Shown here in pieces: positions 1-12,363 of a stretch of 64,000 bases of DNA (position 1 is its first letter; every line of letters starts with the position of its first letter). The notes under the pieces are model-generated. The model was not told the origin of the DNA. It worked only from the letters and a program-made list of their open reading frames with translations, and made no database searches. Position numbers and translations under genes: made by a program. The stretch spans positions 478,964-542,963 of the forward strand of contig NW_004797539.1 in assembly GCF_000002075.1 (NCBI RefSeq), read 5' to 3'. The stretch comes from Aplysia californica. Its lineage: Eukaryota > Mollusca > Gastropoda > Aplysiida > Aplysiidae.

Positions 1-107
1 GGGGGGGAATGACACCTATGGTATTCAGAACAGACACTGGAACCTCAACAGCATTTTAAATCTGAAATGAACATAACTAAATTCAGTCCCATCAAAAGCT
101 GAAGAGA

Positions 108-240
108 AAGTTTTTTTGAGTAAAGAGAAGCAAATTGACATGATAACAGTCACTTGGTAAGAGGAAAATCAACAAATATTGAAATATTGAAGGAAAAGAA
201 GCAGGACTAAAGGTGCCCCCCTCCAACTGCCCGTTGAGAG
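108..240. repeat. Dispersed ~150-bp repeat (family D), copy 1
   Basis: Recognised by the order: 'GAAGCAAATTGACATGATAA', an AG-rich middle, then 'GAAGCAGGACTAAAGG' and a C-rich 'CTCCAACTGCCC' end. Related copies lie at 25922-26107, 26189-26335, 40885-41030, 45890-46085 and 63032-63155. No tRNA-like head is certain. Confidence 0.5.
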
Positions 241-420
241 CAAAAGTGATATGTATCCGAACGTCATCACTGAGTGAAAGTTACTGCTGACTCAGGACAA
301 TAGCTGACACATTCGCTACAAACAGACTTGTACAAGAGAAATGCTACCTCAAAGTACTGGGAGAAAACAACACCACAGCACAACCATAACCCTTCAACTC
401 AACTGAGACCTTTAACCTAC

Positions 421-3400
421 CATATGTATCAGCATAGATCTTGGCAAAGGACTTCAGGGTGAAGCAGAAGCGATAGTAGGAGCTGGCAAAACAAACGTTG
501 CCCAACAAGGGTGAGACCATCTGATTGGTGTCGTCCTCTGCATACAAGCTGTGGCCGAGAACAAGAACAAACATACTGACCATCACAGGGGAGTTACTTC
601 ATTCCCTCTAGATTTTAAAGTAAAACTTAACAAAAGAATTTACATTTCTATAAAAGAAAGAAAAATGGGACACTGTTACAATTTTGTTCTACCAACATCT
701 GTATACCCTTTCATTCTGGATATATATACAGAGCTAATTACTAGCAACTAGAACAGATCTTTGCAAAATACAGGAGTAGTGGATCAATTAAAAAATGACA
801 ATCTCCATTTAGCAGCACTAGTGCTCTCGAAAACAAAGCTTTAATGATCTGGCCTTTCACCTTTAAACGCAGAAGACGCGAGTGTTGACTCCCATCTAAA
901 ATATTATTTTGTCATGAGCATTTATATCTCTTCTCTCTGATGGGATGTTGTATTCCACTCAACCCAGGTTGGCTTTAACAGGTAGGTACACAGCAGCCTA
1001 TCTCCAGAACGATCTAAATTGTGTTCATGGTGTTGTAAAACATTCACAATAAAAATGTTTTCAAGGAGACAGGGCCCATTACCTGATGATAGAGTTGACC
1101 TCATCAACAATTTGCCTCAGCTTGAAGTAGGCATCCAGAGGTGGGAGCTTCAGCTCAAGAATCAGTCGGTCAATCTTGTTGATGAAGACGGTCACAGCCA
1201 ACCGTTCTTGCATCGCATGCTTAATCAGGCGCTCTGTATTCAGCATCATCTGAAATACAGGACATCAGTAAAAAAAGTTATGATAGATCCAGGTAAATGT
1301 CACTAGTTGAGGCTTCTCAAACCCAAGAACCACCAAATGCAAGGCAAATCCTTCTTCTGAGGGAAGTAAACATCACAGGAAAGGATAAAAAGACCAAAAA
1401 TACTCTATACTCTTTCACAGAAGAAAAAACCCTTTGACAGGAAAAATAAAGGATTTTCGGGACAATAACTACATCCCACAATAGTGAAACACTCACTCCT
1501 TCAGCAGCGTCAATGAAGATGACCACTCCATCACTGAGTCTAAAAGCAGCTGTTGTCTCATCGGAGAAGTTCACATGCCCTGGGGAATAGAACGAGGCAA
1601 TACATTACAAACTGCTAGCCTTAGTTGCACTGTACGTAAATGACTTATGCCCTCATCAACACAGTTTACATCTTTTCCGTGGCGGGCTACTTTGACCCTG
1701 CCTGATCATACAGCACCCCAGAAGATAGACACAGGTACTCGATAAAGTCAACTTCTACACACAGGAACTCAATTCCCGCCATCTGCATGCAATGGCAAAG
1801 ACCATAACCATCATAACATAAACACCAGTCCTGCCCTGGCTATGACTATTGGTTACAAAAGGAAAGTAAGAACCATCTATTTCATTTGAATTGATACCAG
1901 CACACTCATGCAATGTTGATCTTTTTTTTTTTCACTTCACCACACTACACTGAGCTGCATTTGTGAAGATGTATGGCCTTGCTTTAAGAAAAACAGAGAA
2001 GAAAAACATTATATAGGACAATTATTATAATTGAAAAGTGGTAATTAATAAAAAATAATATAAGAGGCAACAAGGAAAATGTACCTGGTGTATCCATGAC
2101 ATTGAGCAGAAAAGACTTCCCTTTGGTGTCTGGCAACAGCAGTGTCACTGGTGTCGACTTGATGCTCACACCTCGCTGGAATATAAAATAAAGTAAAAAA
2201 TTTATTTATCATTACTTTGAAAATGCAATGCAATACTAGAAACTAAAATATAGGTACAACAACAATAAGGACAGTTAAGATAAACATGAACACATTTCCA
2301 TTTCAAGATAAAACAATTATTCATGAAAAGTACTAAGTGAACTTGAACAATTATCCAAACCAACAAGAGGATCATTGTCATTCAAGAGGACAGAAATGTT
2401 AGAAACAAGTGGTGCACAAACTTGTGGGCTGCAGATATTTCCTTTGTTCCTTTAATCATTTCTGCCTTTGTTTGCAGGCCAGTGAGAGTACCAAACAAAA
2501 TACCTTTTACTGTGTGGTACACAGTACAAAGCATTCACTTTTAATTTTGAGCTAGATAAGAATGTTAAACAATTAAATACCCTAGGATGTGAAGAATCTA
2601 TATAAATCTGGCCAAGTGGACCCAACACAAACTTGAACATGGTAGTAGACACAGAATTGGTTCTGCTACTCACCTCTTGTTCTGTGAACAGTGTGTCTGT
2701 GTACCTCATCTAGAAAGCACAAGAAATACGAAAAGGTTCAGCAAAACATCATTTTCAGTTGTGAATAAGTATGTAAGATCAAATACAAGACACTGAATGA
2801 ATATTATATTGACTGGTATGTTGCAAATCAACAGCACAAGCAAATATGAAAAACGTCCATCCCTCCTCCAATTAAATGCTGTACACTAACTATCCTTTAA
2901 ACACATTAAAAAAAAAATGAGATGCCTTCTGGGACTGGAAAAAAACCCAAAAGCCAAACAAACCGGCAAGTACTTCTTATCGGAGTTCTCATAATTAGGT
3001 ATAGTCACACTCACATCCGAGTCATAGTCTCCAACAATCTCAGGGTGGGTTTGCTCCAAAAGACAGTCAACGAAGGATGTCTGCAGATATTTTAAAATAA
3101 TAAATTACACAAATAAATCAATTAATGGTCATTAGTTTGGTTAAGGTGCTAAAAAATCTGTCTCCGTTAACTCTACAATCTCTTTTAATGGCCATCACTG
3201 ACTGAACCTTCCAGTTTGCCAAAATAAATCGTTAGCTAAAGTCAGTGTATTATGCTGCTCAGACACCAGCAAAACCAAGCATGTAACCTTGACAGCTAAC
3301 TTAATTTTTCTGGTAAGGTATGCAGAGAAAAAAAAACTTGTCCATAGACAGTAGGTCTTATCAGGCAAATATGGATCCTGCTAGATCGACATTTTACTTG

Positions 3401-5930
3401 AAATAACTGTAAAGGAGAAACTTTTTAAAGTAGAACAAATTAATGGAAAAATGACGATAACTTCAGTGACTCTCTTCAGTGTCAGAGGTTTTGGGGAACA
3501 ACACAGACAAAACACATGGGCCGTGAGCAAAAATAACTAACCTTGCCATGGTGTAAATGACCACAGACGGTTACATTTCTTATGAGGCTGGGAGTGTCCA
3601 TTAGATCTGCCAAAAATCTGAGGGGGAAAAAAGACAAGAATTAAAAAGTAAATATAACAGAAACATCACAAAAGAAAGACAAAATAGCTCTACTATATTT
3701 TTACTGGAAAAAAAAAAAGTAATGTCATGAGAGTGATTCGTACAAGAGGCTGTTCTGAATCCTCCCCCCCCCCCACACACACACTCCAAAATTAAAGAAC
3801 AGAGCAACAAATCAACTGCTCTGTGTATGACTCCATCATATGTCACTTTTCAAAGTGGCGCAAAACGGAGTTTTACACCAAACAGTTGAAATGTGTTCAT
3901 GATAATAAGAGAACAAGAGTACAGAGAATGTGTGTTTTGTAAGAAAAGAACAAGCATATACATATCTTTGATATACAAAATCAGACATTTCCAGTGAAGA
4001 AAGGCACTTACTCCATGTTGTACGTTGTCATTGGCAAGTTCTGTTCCACCATGCTGAATTTCTTATTCTTCACAGGAGCAATGATTGGCTCTGAAAGTAA
4101 ATCAAATAAATTTAAATCATCAATCACATCAATTATGAAAATAATAAAATGGAGGTCGCAAATAACGTTTGGAATCATGCATGAGATTACAAAGTTTTCA
4201 TACAAGGCAAATACAGTCAAAATTGTCTAATTGTCCAAGATGGCCACCCATTGTAGAGGAGAAAAGTGTTGTCTTAGACATGAGACTGTCTTAAACATTG
4301 TCACTATAATGTAAAAAAAAAAAAGGGGGGGGTGGAGAGAGAAGTGGCCATTTGTACAGGTCATTGTCTTAAACAGGTGGCCATTGGAGCAAGCTTGACT
4401 GTACATAATGGTGCTAAATAAATATTGTGATTAAAATGTCCTCCCATAGCAAGTCAAAAAGAATACAGCAAAGAAAACTCACCCGTTAGTGGTTGTGTGT
4501 CCTCTTCTTGTACTATAGTCTGAAAATGCAAAATGTCAAATATTACATTCAGGAATAAAAAATAACAGAGACATTGATACTAAACATATAAGTTAGAAAT
4601 CCAAGAAAAATAAATACAGATACAAAATATCTAATTCTCCCTCCAAATGTGAAGTGCTTGGGATATAAAATATATTTAAATGTATTTAAGAAAAGGGAAA
4701 AATACAACAGATTTGGAGCTAAGTAATGTTCAGTTACAGCCAACTTACCTCAACTTCAGGACCATACACCTCTTCAGGTGTTGGATAGTACTTTTTATCT
4801 TCATGAAGAACAACTTGCATATCTGCTTGGTTGTCCACAGCATCCTGGTCCATGTCATCCTCATCCTTGGGATGTAAAAACAATATTGTGAAGACAAGAA
4901 AAAAAACTCTTGTGGTATTTTATCCAAGAAAATATTCAGCAATGACTAGAATAAGACGCATTACATTTTAAAGAATTGCTTTCAATGATTTCCACACACA
5001 TGTATTAATTGATTTAGTCCCAGGGTGTCTATGTAGAACTCCCACCATGCCCAAAAAAGAGGGGTTGGTGTTATTCATGAGCATATAAACAAAACATTAG
5101 CAATTCGTTCATAGCAATTCATAATTCAGTTTCACAAAACTTAACAGTAATAACATTCACGCGCTACGACCAGTGTGTCAAAAGTATGCTGTGTTCACAC
5201 AAGCTACTGTGAGCAATTCAGACTAGACCAGTAAAGATTTTTAATCAATAAATTAGAACTACTACAGTAGTCGCCCCTCGGTAGGGCTTATAAGTGGGCA
5301 TTTACATGGAGTCTGCGTTTATGTGAACCTGTGCAAACGGGGGAAGGGACGCAACCATCTCATTTCCTTGATATTTAGTAACCTAATTAGGGGATATGGG
5401 GTAGCTTTCACCAACAAGGTGACAAAAAGTGACTTTTGTGAAGCCAGTAAAGGATTCCCAGATCACAGTTATGACTAAAAAGGCGTTGAATGAGCGGTGG
5501 AAAAAAAGCAGAAAGGCCGACTCACTATACTGATTTTAAATGCATTAACATGCAAGGAACAGATGAGGAAACTGCTGGTGCTATCAAGAGAGCTCAGCCA
5601 CACAGATTTCCAAGCCATCATTCATGACTATGTGTCATCCATTGCAACTCAGTAAATTTTAATGCAAGGATGACATAAGACATTGTAAGAGACCATTTTC
5701 AAAAATCAGCTGAAGCATTTTTTATTCACAAAAGCATACCTGTCATAATGATGTACTGTGATATATATGCATGTGTATGCCAGACTGTGAGACTGAAGAA
5801 ATAGCGAGTGAGAATGAGAGAGAGAAAAAGAGAGAGATAGAGAGAGAAAAGAGAGAGAAAAGAGAGAGATAGCGAGAGAGGGAGAGAGAAAGAGAGAGAG
5901 AGATAGAGGGAGAGGGAGAGAGAGAGAGGG

Positions 5931-6008
<78 letters not shown>

Positions 6009-7081
6009 TGGAAATGTTTTTCTATCTGTATAGAATTAATGTTTTAATGAATGTTTCTAGTTACTCACGTTTCAACTGTATTTTGACTGTTCGTGAATTT
6101 TTATTGCATTGTATATTTTTAGTGAACACATTTTCAACCTCACTGCGAGACTGTTTTTCTGGTATAAAATTTTACACATATGCATTTATATTATATGTAT
6201 AATACTTTGTTTTACGTACACATTTGTGTCGATTAATTTTTAAGATGTGATGTCTTTTTCATTGTAATGCGCATTGAGCATCTTTTAGGAAATGGAAATG
6301 CGCAGTATAAATGCTATTTATTATTATTATTATTATTCTAAAGCGATTCGTTGAACAAGTACCTTATAAGTTCTTTAAGCACAGCAAATCAATAGACTAA
6401 TAATACTATCCTATAGCCTGTCCAGTGTTTTTAACATTACAGTCACACGAACACCAATGAGAACCCCCCCCCCCCCCCACCTAAGGACGTGTTTCGAGCG
6501 ACCAATCAAAAGAAATAATAGTCAATGCCTTCCCCAAACATAATGCTCGCCCAGTCCTTAACCTATGTGCTCATTGACAGTTGGGTATAAAAACGCTGTC
6601 TACTACATTTTTTGTTCTGCGTAAGGGGCAGTCTCGTCGAATATCCGGTTGTCTACACTTGTCTCATGCAAGCTGTGAGGGTTGCAGCAAAAATGTCCTC
6701 CTGTCAAGCTTTACACATCAGTGTATTTCGCGAACCAAACGTGCATTTACAGGCAGAGACCATGCATTCGTATGTCTCAATTATAGAGTAAAAAAACATG
6801 TCATATAACAAAAACGAGCATTTGAGTGGAGCATGCTTTTCGGCGGAGATTACTGTAGCATGCCGAAAAAAAACCCCCAAAGACAAAGTATTCATGCAAA
6901 CTTTACTGAGGAACTTTTTATAGGTTGTCGTGTAAAAAAATAACAAACAAAAACATACATCTCTGTCGACATAATCATCATCATCTTCTTGCTCCTCCTC
7001 CTCATCGTCATCATCATCGTCGTCACTGTCCAATTCTGGTCCTATGTAGTTTCCAAATTCATCATACAAATCTGCATCCAT
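421..7081 (-). CDS. EFTUD2: EFTUD2 / U5 snRNP 116-kDa GTPase (Snu114), 5' part
   Basis: EF-2-like GTPase of the U5 snRNP that controls spliceosome activation and disassembly in the nucleus. Coding exons, 5' to 3': 7081-6959, 4865-4749, 4519-4483, 4090-4012, 3617-3542, 3080-3015, 2709-2674, 2175-2085, 1579-1497, 1249-1083, 548-421. All borders are GT-AG and all phases agree, giving about 334 residues before the left edge. The N-terminus [20 protein letters not shown] followed by an acidic run matches the vertebrate protein closely, and it fixes the start codon. G1 GHLHHGKT lies near residues 138-145, switch-[12 protein letters not shown] near 179-189, G3 DTPGH near 206-210 and G4 NKID near 260-263. 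Introns fall inside G1 (between K and T) and inside G3 (within the Gly codon of DTPG). The remaining two-thirds (domains II-V) is off the window. Identity is near certain; short exons could be off by a few bases. Confidence 0.96.
1681..1837 (-). repeat. tRNA-derived SINE (family V), diverged copy
   Basis: A weak member of the family best seen at 57808-57970. 'GGGCTACTTTGACCCTGCCTG' is followed by 'GATAGACACAGGTACTCG' and, antisense, the tRNA-like part around 'GGAACTCAATTCCCGCC'. It sits in the EFTUD2 intron between the exons at 2175 and 1579. Confidence 0.55.
4214..4401. mobile_element. Tc1/mariner-type MITE, copy 1
   Basis: 188-bp element in an EFTUD2 intron, flanked by TA on both sides. 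The left end reads CAGTCAAAATTGTC and the right end AGCTTGACTG, as inverted repeats. The body has the family hallmarks 'GGCCACCCATTG..GAGGAGAAAAG' on the left and 'AAGTGGCC..TTTGTACAGGT' on the right. It has no coding capacity. Confidence 0.75.
5807..6003. repeat. (GA)n microsatellite
   Basis: Long, partly interrupted GA repeat, uninterrupted near its right end, within EFTUD2 intron 1. It is followed about 260 bp later by a SINE-type tail at 6262-6336. Confidence 0.9.
6262..6336 (+). repeat. SINE/LINE 3' tail ending in (TTA)n
   Basis: 'TAATGCGCATTGAGCATCTT..GGAAATGCGCAGTATAAATGC' followed by ATTATTATTATTATT. The same tail occurs at 18350-18424 and in reverse near 29355-29440, so it is the 3' end of a dispersed retroposon family. 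The head is not recognisable here. Confidence 0.65.
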
Positions 7082-7105
7082 CTTGAATGACTAGTCTTTA
7101 CTCTG
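7082..7105 (-). other. EFTUD2: EFTUD2 5'UTR segment with upstream splice acceptor
   Basis: Read on the minus strand, a T-rich tract ending TTTTTCAGAG lies about 20 bases before the EFTUD2 start codon. This suggests the first coding exon begins near 7102 and that a non-coding first exon and the promoter lie further right, inside the 7.1-13.8 kb spacer. Inference from splice signals only. Confidence 0.5.
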
Positions 7106-8193
7106 AAAAACAAGACAGAGGTAAACCTGAATTTTTAAAAATAGCATTGCAATACTATAAAAATTATCATAAAAGTTGAGAATGAATTGAATTGCTTAAG
7201 GCTATATATATTTAAACTTTTTTCAAATTGCTGCTGAGTCAGCCCCCTGTCCCCCTCCACTAAATGCCATTTTTTTAGAATACGGAGCACAAATGAGCAT
7301 AACAATGGATTTTAGAATGACAGATTTTGTTAAATTAGAAACTAAATTTATATTTGTAAAAAGTGACACACGCAGCTACACTTTAGAGAATAGGAGATGA
7401 CCAATACTTTAATGCTTGTGCTTGTCTAAGCCTTGTATGTTTTGTGTTTTGTATGCCAATTATACAACAAATTATGAAAAGTCAACTGATCATGGTCTAA
7501 ATGACAGGACACATAATGATTAAAGGCCCCTTGTTAAAACGTACTTTCTTATCTTACAATTAAATATATCTCTACTTCTTCCAATTATAATGCATGATGC
7601 CTGTTATTATCGTTACTATATATATAATATCACATTTTACAACCAATGGACTTCCAGGGGATGACATCTCAATTTTAACCCCAGCTGCAGGTATTTCAAG
7701 GTTGTTTAAGAAACATTTTACACATAATATATCATGTGTACTATTTATAATTTTTATGTGGTGTTTTATCATCATGGAGGGGAAGACAGATTTTCAATTA
7801 GTGTCATACTTTTGTTTGTATAATTATTTAAAATATGGACAAAAATAAACTATTGAGCTGGGGAAACCGAAGCTCCTTGCCGTCAGAATGCAAGATCAAC
7901 CCGTCAAAAAAATTAGCACCCAAGCTTTTGAATGCTTTGTAGAAAGATTGATGATCAATTAAATAGGGCATATACTGTCTTTTCAAAGGCAAAGTACTGT
8001 AGAGCTTTAAATGCCGCATCCAGTGGTATTTTCAGCTTTGGATTTTAAATAGTAAGCCTTTAAAAACAGCTTTACAAGTTTTCAATTATCATTTTTTAAA
8101 CTTGAAATATATGTAAAATACCAGCTTAAAAACAGTTTCAATAGAAGAAACATCAGTTTGTTCTTAATTGGAAGTCTTCCATTTGGGATTATT
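7106..8193. other. Non-coding stretch, AT-rich
   Basis: No gene, splice-linked ORF or clear repeat is seen here. It is probably part of a 5'UTR intron of EFTUD2. Short open frames are AT-rich and resemble no family. Confidence 0.5.
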
Positions 8194-8877
8194 CAGACCT
8201 GCCACTCCATAAAATCTAAAACTTAAGATTTCGGGGGGGAAAAAATCAGGATTTGGGGAAAAAAATCAGGATCAATGACAAATCACTCAGGGCACCTGCC
8301 AAGTTGATACAAAATTTTCCAGGGGTGGCCATTCACTCTCCACTTTGTTGACCTCGACAAACGAAGGTCTCCGACACACGCACGCGGTACTCACAGGAGG
8401 TAATGTCATGTAATGCGAACACCCGTTTCAAACAATTTAAAGGAGTAGCTGATTGATCATTCGCATGTCATAGTTGTTTAAGTTATCGGGATGCCATCTG
8501 AAAATTCTGGTTGGTAACAAAAGCGAAAGTAGATCTAGAGTCGTGTCAAAGTCCGAATGCCAGATCAATACTACTCCGATTCAAAGATACTTTACTATCA
8601 TGTACTTAGAGGTACTTTGTCCGATTATAAGAAATCACTTGCCCGGGTCTTCTACTATAGATCCAGTATCATTATTCTACAAAATAGCATTCTAAGTTCT
8701 TTCTGAGTCTTACAGGTGCTTCCGGTCTTAAAGAGAAGGCGCAGTCTTATTGTTTGGGTTTGACTTTTTGGGTCAGTCGTAAGAGACAAACAAAAAATCA
8801 GAATATGCGTAATCAAAATTGGGAAAATCGGAATGCTTGACATTTGTAGTAAAAAATCGGCATGAAAGGCAGGTCTG
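8194..8877. mobile_element. Non-autonomous element with CAGACCTGCCA inverted ends (family B)
   Basis: About 684 bp. The left end CAGACCTGCCACTCC is mirrored by the right end TGAAAGGCAGGTCTG. Internal similarity to 37822-39097 ('GGTAACAAAAGCGAAAGTA' here, 'GGTAACGAAAGTGAAAGTA' there) shows both are members of one family. No transposase is seen. It appears old and diverged. Confidence 0.6.
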
Positions 8878-9410
8878 GATTATTTTGTAGTAGCCTCTAG
8901 ATCTTTCCTTCCGCAATGAGAAACTCCAAAAAGTTTATTACCCTAATACAGGGAGCACTCTCAGTCCTTTACAGTATGGAGCGAAATCGCTCAGTGCAGG
9001 TACTGGGTACCAGTGCTACGCTGGCCAGGACAGGTCTGAAAATTTTAGTTGAAAAAATGACTATTCTGCATTCTTAATGCCATAGGCCTACTGACTTGCA
9101 ATCATCTCAGTGTTTAAAAAATTCTGCCCCGTATGATGCTGTATATCTAGAAATCTATTTTATTGTGATTTTCCCAAGTAGATATCTAGATTATTACTAA
9201 TCTATAGACTATAGACTAAGTTATAATTATGTAAGATTAGGCTAATAAGAAAGTGAGGTGATCTTGTAGTTCCGTTCGTTAAAGTCCACGATCCATTTGT
9301 TTACATCCAGAGAAGAAATCCAGAAGTCTTGAAGACCAAATACTATTTGAATTAGGCTACACAAAGAGCAGGGATGCAACCTAACTGCAAAACATCAAAT
9401 TAGGATAAAA

Positions 9411-9434
9411 TTCAGGGGGGCATGCCCCCCTGAA
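9411..9434. repeat. Perfect 24-bp GC-rich palindrome
   Basis: TTCA, six G, CATG, six C, TGAA: self-complementary over the full 24 bases, followed by a C run. A related half, 'GTTCAGGGGGGCCCCCTG', occurs near 12011. It is probably part of a repeat rather than a regulatory site. Confidence 0.7.
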
Positions 9435-10540
9435 CCCCCCCACCTCCATATTTTTTTAAAGGTCAGCTGAAACCTCCCTACTCTTGACTATAACGAACGA
9501 AACTACAAAATCGCCGAAAGTGAAATGGTGCGCACAGCCTCCACCAACCAGTCCCCAGTAACAGTTAGAGGTGGTAGATCTAGCGCAGACAAAAGAATTC
9601 CAGAAAAAAAGACTTTGTTTGCTGGGTTTTCTAGCACAGTGGCTATGACCAAGTAGAAATGTAGGTCCTGTATCAAATCCGAATCCAACCACCACCCGGT
9701 CTCCCAACTCCCAAGTCTCCTCAACACCTCAGCACGGTCACTGTCAGCAGAGACAAAATAAACCCAAGTTCCAAAGCCAAGGCAAACAAGGCACACAAGG
9801 AAATGAATATTTACGATCGAACTAAAGGAACCCAGAAAAGTAATGAGGCACAGTTTGTAAAGCCATTCAAAATATTACAGTTATACAACGAAATCTATGA
9901 CGTTACCAATTTAAACACCTACAAGCAACGTTATCAAGTGATCCTCTTTGGTTTTGGTTTTAAACGTTGTGTTTTCGAAGCATGGACGACAGCAAATGCG
10001 TTGGTTGGCCAGACAATTTGATTTCGGCAAAAACTTCAAATGAAAGGGCAACTCAGATTTGCATTGATAAATCATACTTCATATAAATCCCTTTCAGTGG
10101 TATTCATCACCATTATCTTGCTTTGTTTTACAATATGTGTGTTTTTAAAAAATAATTAAGATGTGTTTTCAAGTCAACATTACCCACCCAATGTGCATAG
10201 AATGTGAAAATTCCGAACAAGAATGGAATAACTGGCATAGCATTTTTTCAGCAAGAGTAAGTAGCCTTTGGGTTTTTGAGACGGTCAGTCAGTGGTTTCC
10301 GGTTTCTCTCTGAAAACGAAAGTAAAGAGGCTGACGAAGTTGGAGACTGGGCAGCGGAGCAGACTCTCTGCTGGGGAGTTTCGGTGGTGAATGGTCCCCG
10401 TTGATTTGGTAGCCCCAATTTTGTTACTTTTCCTGATTTCGATTAGTCATAATTGTTCGTTTATAACTTGATAAGTTACAAGAAGGTAGAAACACATGCA
10501 GTCTCAATTTCATGGATGAGGATGAGTTCTTATAAATAAG

Positions 10541-10920
10541 ATCTATCTATATCTAGATCTAGATCTAGATCTAGATCTAGATCTAGATTCTAGATCTAAT
10601 TCTCGAGATCTACATCTAGATCTAGATCTAGATCTAGTAGAGCTAGAAATCGTCTGTTTATCTCTAGATTGGTTAGACCTTGAAATCTAGTCACTTCAAC
10701 TAACTCACACTCGTACACAACCCAGCCTAGGCTATCATATGTGCTAGATCTAGATCTATATGTATGAAGTTCACAACAGTGTGTCAGTGTTCCAGTCAAG
10801 AGTTGAAGTTTAGCTCTTGTCAAGTAAATGGCTTAGTCTGAGACTGAGTTTCTCCTAGATCTAGATTCTAGATCTAGAGATGTAGATTAGATCTAGAATC
10901 TAGATTTACGTTCCATTCCC
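10541..10920. repeat. CTAGAT hexamer clusters
   Basis: Dense runs of the palindromic units CTAGAT/AGATCT, with the longest uninterrupted run near 10550-10590 and further blocks to about 10910. Smaller clusters recur near 11250, 11975, 43600 and 43820. Translated, they give meaningless Leu-Asp or Arg-Ser repeats. Confidence 0.9.
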
Positions 10921-11380
10921 TTTTGCATTGAGTGACTTTTTGGTCTTGAGACTAAAGCTAGCAGCTCAAGAACTGCTTGTGTCGATAACTTGATCACCAC
11001 TGGAACGGAGGCCATTACTCCCACAGAAACACCCAAACAGATAGAGATACTTAATTTTAAGCCATATATATTAATATTATAATCACTTGTTGCCTTTTGC
11101 CTCTAAATTTGGTGTTAAAATTTTCTGGTGTTCTTTTTTGCTCAATAAATTTTGGTAGTGTTAATTGCGACAGAGTGACGCTGTGACTACTAACGCAGCC
11201 TTAATTTCGACAGAGTGAACACGAAACTCTTTTGCCCTGGTGATAAGATCTAATATCTAGATCTAGATCTAGATTGGCTAGTCTATCTAACATTACAAAT
11301 AACATCGTCTCCCTTTTTCGCTTCTCCCAGCCAGCGTGGTCCTAGTTATCTCGATTCTCGGCTAGTCTCAGCCTTACAAG

Positions 11381-11558
11381 ATGGAAGGCTTTCTAGAGCA
11401 GGCATTCAAATCTTATGACGAATTTGACAAAGCTTTTTTGCTATATTTAAAGATGAAAATTTGGTTGCCTTTAGGAAGAAATCACCTGAAACTGAAACAG
11501 TTGAGAAGGCGGACTTAAAGAGTGTGGTAAAAATCTACAAAGACTTTCTGAAAAGTTG
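11381..11558 (+). pseudogene. MULE transposase N-terminal remnant
   Basis: Begins ATGGAAGGC. It is open for about 30 codons and then continues in another frame to a stop after FLKS. The pattern 'F.SY.EF..A......ENLV.F.K..' followed by a Lys-rich segment is that of MULE-family N-termini. It lies within the element at 11154-12363, in the same orientation throughout. It is a short non-functional remnant. The family call is made from memory of the motif. Confidence 0.5.
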
Positions 11559-11690
11559 AGTCGAGGCAACAAATATTTCAACAAAACATCACAGCATACA
11601 ACAGCAACAAAAATCCCTAGGGGTAACTACAGCAACAACAACAAGAAGAAAAGAGCTGCGGCTGTCTTTGTTTGTCTGTTAGTTTGGTGT

Positions 11691-11800
11691 GTGTGTGCGT
11701 GCGTGTGTGTGTGTGTGTGTGTATAAGGCCACAAGCGTACGTGTGTGTTTGTTTGTCTGTGTGTGTGAGTGCGAGTCTGTGCATGTGTGTTTGTGTGTGT
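11691..11800. repeat. (TG)n microsatellite
   Basis: GT repeat with interruptions, inside the MULE-like element. It creates spurious Val-Cys and Thr-His open frames on the two strands. Confidence 0.85.
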
Positions 11801-12363
11801 TTGTTTTTCTTTTTGGTATTCTTTTACTTTTCCTCCCGTCTCACATTTAACACCAGTTGTCCATTTTCTACTAAATATTGATGCGCTGAACACAAATATC
11901 AACTTCATTTCTGTTGGAAATTAATAGTTTTTGAAATATTTGATTGTTCTTAATCAAGCTTTATTACTCTAGATCTAGATAACTAGATCTAGAATGGGGG
12001 GGGGGGGGGGGTTCAGGGGGGCCCCCTGTATTTAAAAAAATCTGGGAGGTTACATATACAGGGGCTGTTTTAACCCATAATTTGATACATTATTTTACAT
12101 GTTTGGTTTGAAATTTTCTAAAAAATAATTGTTTTGGGACAGTTTTGGTGGCTTTATAAGCATAGTTTATGTGTGATCTGCATCAAACAATACTGCACTT
12201 TGACCCCCAAAGCAGTGCATCTGTGTGCGGGACGGGAGTAAAAGTAAAAATTTACCTTCTTTTTTCTTAAAAAAATTTTTTTGGGTCACAGTAAGTAGTC
12301 ACTCTGTCGCAATTAACGCAGCATTAGTTGTCACAGCATCACTCTGTCGCAATTAACGCTACC

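Larger units (their letters stand above)
8878..11153. other. Spacer between divergent genes with CTAGAT clusters
   Basis: No supported gene. About 10540-10920 is dominated by AGATCT/CTAGAT hexamers. Around 10290-10400 is a short, less AT-rich patch with an ETS-like ACCGGAAA (reverse strand near 10297-10310) and a possible splice donor GGTGGTGAAT near 10382-10391. This could be a promoter or untranslated first exon for METTL5 or EFTUD2, but nothing proves it. Confidence 0.45.
11154..12363. mobile_element. Mutator-like (MULE) element, degenerate, 1,210 bp
   Basis: Flanked by the 9-bp duplication ATAAATTTT (11145-11153 and 12364-12372), a length typical of Mutator-like elements. The inverted ends of about 65-70 bp begin GGTAG(T/C). 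Each holds GTTAATTGCGACAGAGTGA-like motifs twice, 40 bp apart (starts 11160 and 11200; mirrored at 12299 and 12339). On the plus strand from 11381 a relic reads MEGFLEQAFKSYDEFDKAF. After a frame change it reads DENLVAFRKKSPETETVEKA and continues to KIYKDFLKS. This resembles the N-terminal FAR1/FLYWCH-like part of animal MULE transposases. The catalytic core is absent. A GT microsatellite and a poly-G run have expanded inside. Confidence 0.75.

Noticed and set aside
9456-9796. Overlapping minus-strand frames and a short plus-strand Met frame near 9525
   Set aside because: No recognisable family and no splice partner; probably part of an unclassified repeat near the GC-rich palindrome.
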